A program made the position numbers and the translations under genes. DNA of 64,000 bases from NCBI RefSeq assembly GCF_014207255.1, contig NZ_JACHCZ010000003.1, forward strand, positions 62,001-126,000, in the 5' to 3' direction. The stretch is from Pseudomonas sp. JAI120. Lineage in GTDB: Bacteria > Pseudomonadota > Gammaproteobacteria > Pseudomonadales > Pseudomonadaceae. The notes under the pieces are model-generated. The model ran no database searches. It was not told the origin of the DNA and worked only from the letters and a program-made list of their open reading frames with translations. Below are positions 61,175 to 64,000 of this stretch, piece after piece; positions within the stretch are counted from its first letter, which is position 1, and every line of letters begins with the position of its first letter.

Positions 61175-62614
61175 TTATGTGGGCAATGTGGAGACTGTGT
61201 GGAGATGCAGCACCACGTGCACGCCGCCAGGCACATTACCGATCTGCAGGGTGCCGCCGTGCAGCTTCATGACTTCCTCGACAAAATTGAGGCCCAGGCC
61301 GGTACTTTTGCGCCCGCTGCCGGGGCGCGGCAAGGAGTAGAAGCGCTCGCTGAGGCGCGGCAGGGCGTAGTCGGGGATCGGGGCAGCCTGATTGAACAGG
61401 CTCACCTGCACGTCGTTGTGCAGCGTCTGTGCGCTGAATCTCAACACGCCACCGGGCGGTGTGAAGTCCAGCGCGTTGTCCAGCAAGTTGCCCAGGGCCT
61501 GGCGCAACAGGAAGGGTTCGCCGACTACCTTCACTTCAGCGGCAATTGTCTGTTCGACGTGCAGCCCGGCGCCTTCGATTCGCGCACATTGGGCGTTGAG
61601 TACAGCGTCGACCAAGGCCGCCAGCGGGATACTCGTCTGCTCTTCCAAACCCTGGCGTTGTTCCACCTGCGCCAGGTTCAGCAGGCGCTCGATCAACTGT
61701 TGCAGGCGCGCGCTTTCGCTGTCGATATTGCCGACGAAGCGCTGCTGCTGTTCGCGGCTCATCTCGCCCTGCAACAGCTCGGCCGCGCCGCGAATCGCTG
61801 CCAGCGGGCTTTTCAATTCATGGGTCAGGGTGTGGACGTAATGTTCGACGTAGGCCTTGCCCTCCAGTTGCGTACGCATGTGCTCGACAGCGGTGGACAG
61901 CTGCTTCAGCTCGCCGCCGCGATAATGCGGTAGCTCGGCCCTTCGGCCTTCACTGACGGCTTCGGCGTAAGCGGTCAGGCGCCGCAGTGCAACGCTCAGC
62001 CACCACGACAACAGCGCGCCGAGCAACAGGCCGAGGATGACCAGGCCCGCGCCGTACCACAGCAGGCGGCGTTCAGTGCGGTCGACATACGGCTGCAGCG
62101 AGCTGTTCGGTTTAGCCACGGTGACCACGCCGATGATCTGCCCGTTATCGCGGATCGGCGCGCCCACGTGCATCACCGATGAGGTGGGATCATCCGCTGC
62201 ACTGCGAGTGGAACGCGCGCCGTACTCGCCGCGCAGGGTCAGGTACACGTCGTTCCACTTCGAATAGTCCTGGCCCACCGCTTCGCCCATGGAGTCGAGC
62301 AACACGGTGCCGTTGGCGTCGGTGACGTAGATACGATGGTTGACCTGGTTTTTCGGCAGGCCCCAGATGGTCGCGCCCGGCTGGCGATTGCCGTAGGCCT
62401 TGAGCAGCTCCGGCCAGTGACTCTGCCCGAGGGTGCCGTTCTTCACGTCTTCGCGCAGGATCTCGGCCAGCAGGTTGGCGGTATCCACCAGGGTTTCTTC
62501 GGTGGATTGGCGCACGCCAGGGCGGATTTCCTTCATCACCGTGCTAAGCACGAAGTAACCGGTGAGGCCGATAAACAGCGCATACACCAGGAAAATCCGC
62601 AGCCCCAGGCGCAT
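61175..62614 (-). CDS. creC: Sensor histidine kinase CreC
   Basis: 479 residues. Two membrane helices (about 6-26 and 183-207) flank a periplasmic sensor domain; HAMP-like linker; His265 in HTLTHELKSP is the phosphorylated residue; N-box around QALGNLLDNALDF and G-boxes near GSGRKSTGLGLNFV. It phosphorylates CreB. Start and creB stop share a base. Confidence 0.92.
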   Translation of the reverse strand: MRLGLRIFLVYALFIGLTGYFVLSTVMKEIRPGVRQSTEETLVDTANLLAEILREDVKNGTLGQSHWPELLKAYGNRQPGATIWGLPKNQVNHRIYVTDANGTVLLDSMGEAVGQDYSKWNDVYLTLRGEYGARSTRSAADDPTSSVMHVGAPIRDNGQIIGVVTVAKPNSSLQPYVDRTERRLLWYGAGLVILGLLLGALLSWWLSVALRRLTAYAEAVSEGRRAELPHYRGGELKQLSTAVEHMRTQLEGKAYVEHYVHTLTHELKSPLAAIRGAAELLQGEMSREQQQRFVGNIDSESARLQQLIERLLNLAQVEQRQGLEEQTSIPLAALVDAVLNAQCARIEGAGLHVEQTIAAEVKVVGEPFLLRQALGNLLDNALDFTPPGGVLRFSAQTLHNDVQVSLFNQAAPIPDYALPRLSERFYSLPRPGSGRKSTGLGLNFVEEVMKLHGGTLQIGNVPGGVHVVLHLHTVSTLPT

Positions 62615-63282
62615 CAGCTGTTGCTCGGGCTGTAGCTGTAGCCGAGGCCGCGATGGGTCTGGATCGGCTCAGCATCGGCGGCCACGCTGCGTAACTTGCT
62701 GCGCAGGCTCTTGATGTGGCTGTCGATATTGCGCTCGTAACCGGCGTCGGCCGCCACGCCCACCGCGTCCAGCAACTGCTCGCGGCTGAACACCCGCTCG
62801 GGTTGCTCCAGCAGGCTTTGCAGCAGGCGAAATTCATGCCGGGTCAGGCTCAGGGGTTGGCTGCGATAGCTGATTTGCATGCGCTCCAGGTCAACCTGGA
62901 ACAGCGCCGGCGCCACACCGGGGCCGACGCGTTTGAGGATCGCCCGCACTCGCGCCGCCACTTCCCGCGGGCTGAACGGCTTGACCACGTAATCGTCGGC
63001 GCCGATCTCCAGCCCCACCACGCGGTCGATCTCGCCATCCCGCGCGCTGAGGAACATCACCGGCACTTCACTGAAACGGCGCAATTGCTTGCAGGTTTCA
63101 AAACCGCTGATGTCCGGCAGGCCGATGTCGAGGATGATCAGGTCGGCGGGGGTCTGGCGCTGATGGGCCAACGCCTCCTGGCCGAGGCTCAGCCAGGTGG
63201 TGGTAAAGCCCTCGCCCTGCAGGGCGAATATCAGCGTGTCGGCTATTGCCGCTTCGTCTTCGACAATCAGGATGTGGGGCAT
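62614..63282 (-). CDS. creB: Response regulator CreB
   Basis: 222 residues: receiver domain with Asp52 in LIILDIGLPD and Lys in YVVKPFSPRE, then an OmpR/PhoB winged-helix domain (about 125-220; ERNIDSHIKSLRSKLR). It controls creD and beta-lactamase-related functions. It begins nine bases after the RimB-like gene, so the two are cotranscribed. Confidence 0.92.
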   Translation of the reverse strand: MPHILIVEDEAAIADTLIFALQGEGFTTTWLSLGQEALAHQRQTPADLIILDIGLPDISGFETCKQLRRFSEVPVMFLSARDGEIDRVVGLEIGADDYVVKPFSPREVAARVRAILKRVGPGVAPALFQVDLERMQISYRSQPLSLTRHEFRLLQSLLEQPERVFSREQLLDAVGVAADAGYERNIDSHIKSLRSKLRSVAADAEPIQTHRGLGYSYSPSNS

Positions 63283-63291
63283 GGGTTCAAA

Positions 63292-63792
63292 TCAGCAGTC
63301 CGGTTTGTCGGCAGTGTAGCGACGGGCCGGGTTTACTGCTGCGCCAAATTCACGCAAGGCCTTGGCGCCGATCAGCAACGGGTAATTGAAGCTGCTGCGG
63401 TCGGTCAGGTTGACCTCGACGGTACGCTTGACGTTGCCCAGGCACATTTCCAGGTCGATCACCGGGCGCTTGGCCACAGTGGCTTCGTCCTTGTCATCGT
63501 CTTCATCGGCGCGGCTCTTGATCTTGCTGATGCGCGACACCTTGTGCTCGTAGACCTTGTTGGTGGCGTCCTTGCCGCCGAGGCGGAAGCGCACCCAGTC
63601 GTCACCGTCACGGGTGAAGGTTTCGATGTCACGGGCCGACAGCGAAGCCGTCAGCGCGCCGGTGTCCATCTTGGCCTTGAAGGTTTCGCCGATCTCCGGC
63701 AACTGGATGTATTCATAGCGACCGTAAAGGGTCGGCTCGGCAGCCATGACAGGCAGGGCAGCCAGGGCGAGGGAGGCAAGAAGCAGTTTCAC
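63292..63792 (-). CDS. RimB-like retropepsin-fold protease (PF05618 family), exported
   Basis: 166 residues with a signal peptide (MKLLLASLALAALPVMA). The aspartic-protease-like KMDTGALTASLSA motif and the DRSSFNYPLLIGAKAL end are typical of the family called ATP-dependent zinc protease. An acidic loop (SRADEDDDKDEATVAK) interrupts the fold. Being exported and directly upstream of creB, it may act in the envelope, perhaps in CreBC signalling; that link is inference. Confidence 0.82.
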   Translation of the reverse strand: MKLLLASLALAALPVMAAEPTLYGRYEYIQLPEIGETFKAKMDTGALTASLSARDIETFTRDGDDWVRFRLGGKDATNKVYEHKVSRISKIKSRADEDDDKDEATVAKRPVIDLEMCLGNVKRTVEVNLTDRSSFNYPLLIGAKALREFGAAVNPARRYTADKPDC

Positions 63793-63965
63793 GAAGTGAT
63801 TTCCTCGGAAAGAAGTAGGCGGATTCTAGACCGCAAAGACAGCACTTAGTTAGTCACACCCACCATAACCGGCACATTGTGAAACATTCGTACGGCCATT
63901 TGCGATTTGGCCTCTAGACTCAGCTTGCTTATGATGGCCCGCCCACAAGATTCCAAGAGTTACTT

Positions 63966-64000
63966 ATGCGCCGCCTGCTCACCGGCTGTTTTGTCTCACT
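63966..64000 (+). CDS. Start of a gene cut by the window edge
   Basis: Only MRRLLTGCFVS is visible, after an AAGAG box. The basic-hydrophobic start suggests export. It is divergent from the RimB-like gene; the 173-base gap between them holds both promoters. Confidence 0.5.
   Translation, partial: MRRLLTGCFVS

Overview
The window comes from a Pseudomonas chromosome, most likely the P. fluorescens group. The evidence is the gene order of the core part (davB-davA next to pqqFABCDE, three acyl-CoA dehydrogenases next to bioBFHCD, rarD-gcvR-glcB, creBCD), the high-GC codon use, and many copies of the GC-rich REP palindromes built around a gggggcaagccccc-type core.

Bases 1 to about 16,481 are accessory DNA with visibly lower GC. 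They form the right-hand part of an integrated element. The right boundary is a 47-nt fragment identical in form to the 3' half of a CAU-anticodon tRNA (16435-16481), followed by the tRNA terminator. The intact tRNA and the main integrase should lie to the left, outside the window. The element carries plasmid-like parts: three 22-bp iteron-like repeats (297-362), a frameshifted tyrosine recombinase with a small partner gene, a hairpin-dense non-coding block (about 2351-2697), a putative conjugation membrane protein (3046-4929), and small envelope proteins. Its right end is a cargo zone: a complete tyrosine recombinase coupled to a HEPN-motif protein, a RelE/HigB-like toxin-antitoxin pair, and a 1100-residue protein joining a NERD-type nuclease domain to a STAND/NACHT-like NTPase and a helical-repeat tail. 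The last is the best candidate for an under-described anti-phage defence protein.

From 16.5 kb the core chromosome begins. An Lrp/AsnC regulator precedes davB-davA (lysine to 5-aminovalerate), which is followed by the complete pqqFABCDE set for the PQQ cofactor. Then come a Pmp3-like peptide, a class III aminotransferase with a divergent LysR regulator, and three paralogous acyl-CoA dehydrogenases with a GGDEF protein between two of them. The biotin operon bioB-F-H-C-D reads leftwards from a BirA-type operator that overlaps the first codons of the divergent comF-like gene. ModE, a Tat-exported PhoX-family phosphatase, SrkA kinase, RarD, a GcvR-like ACT protein and malate synthase G follow.

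From 49.8 kb to the end are a stand-alone receiver protein, a cNMP/CBS/nucleotidyltransferase protein overlapping a DnaQ-like exonuclease, and an iron-uptake cell-surface signalling unit (ECF sigma, FecR-type anti-sigma, TonB receptor with signalling domain, PepSY membrane protein and a small membrane peptide) behind a Fur-like box. A GST and the operon of a RimB-like protease with creB-creC-creD complete it. The window ends 35 bases into another gene.
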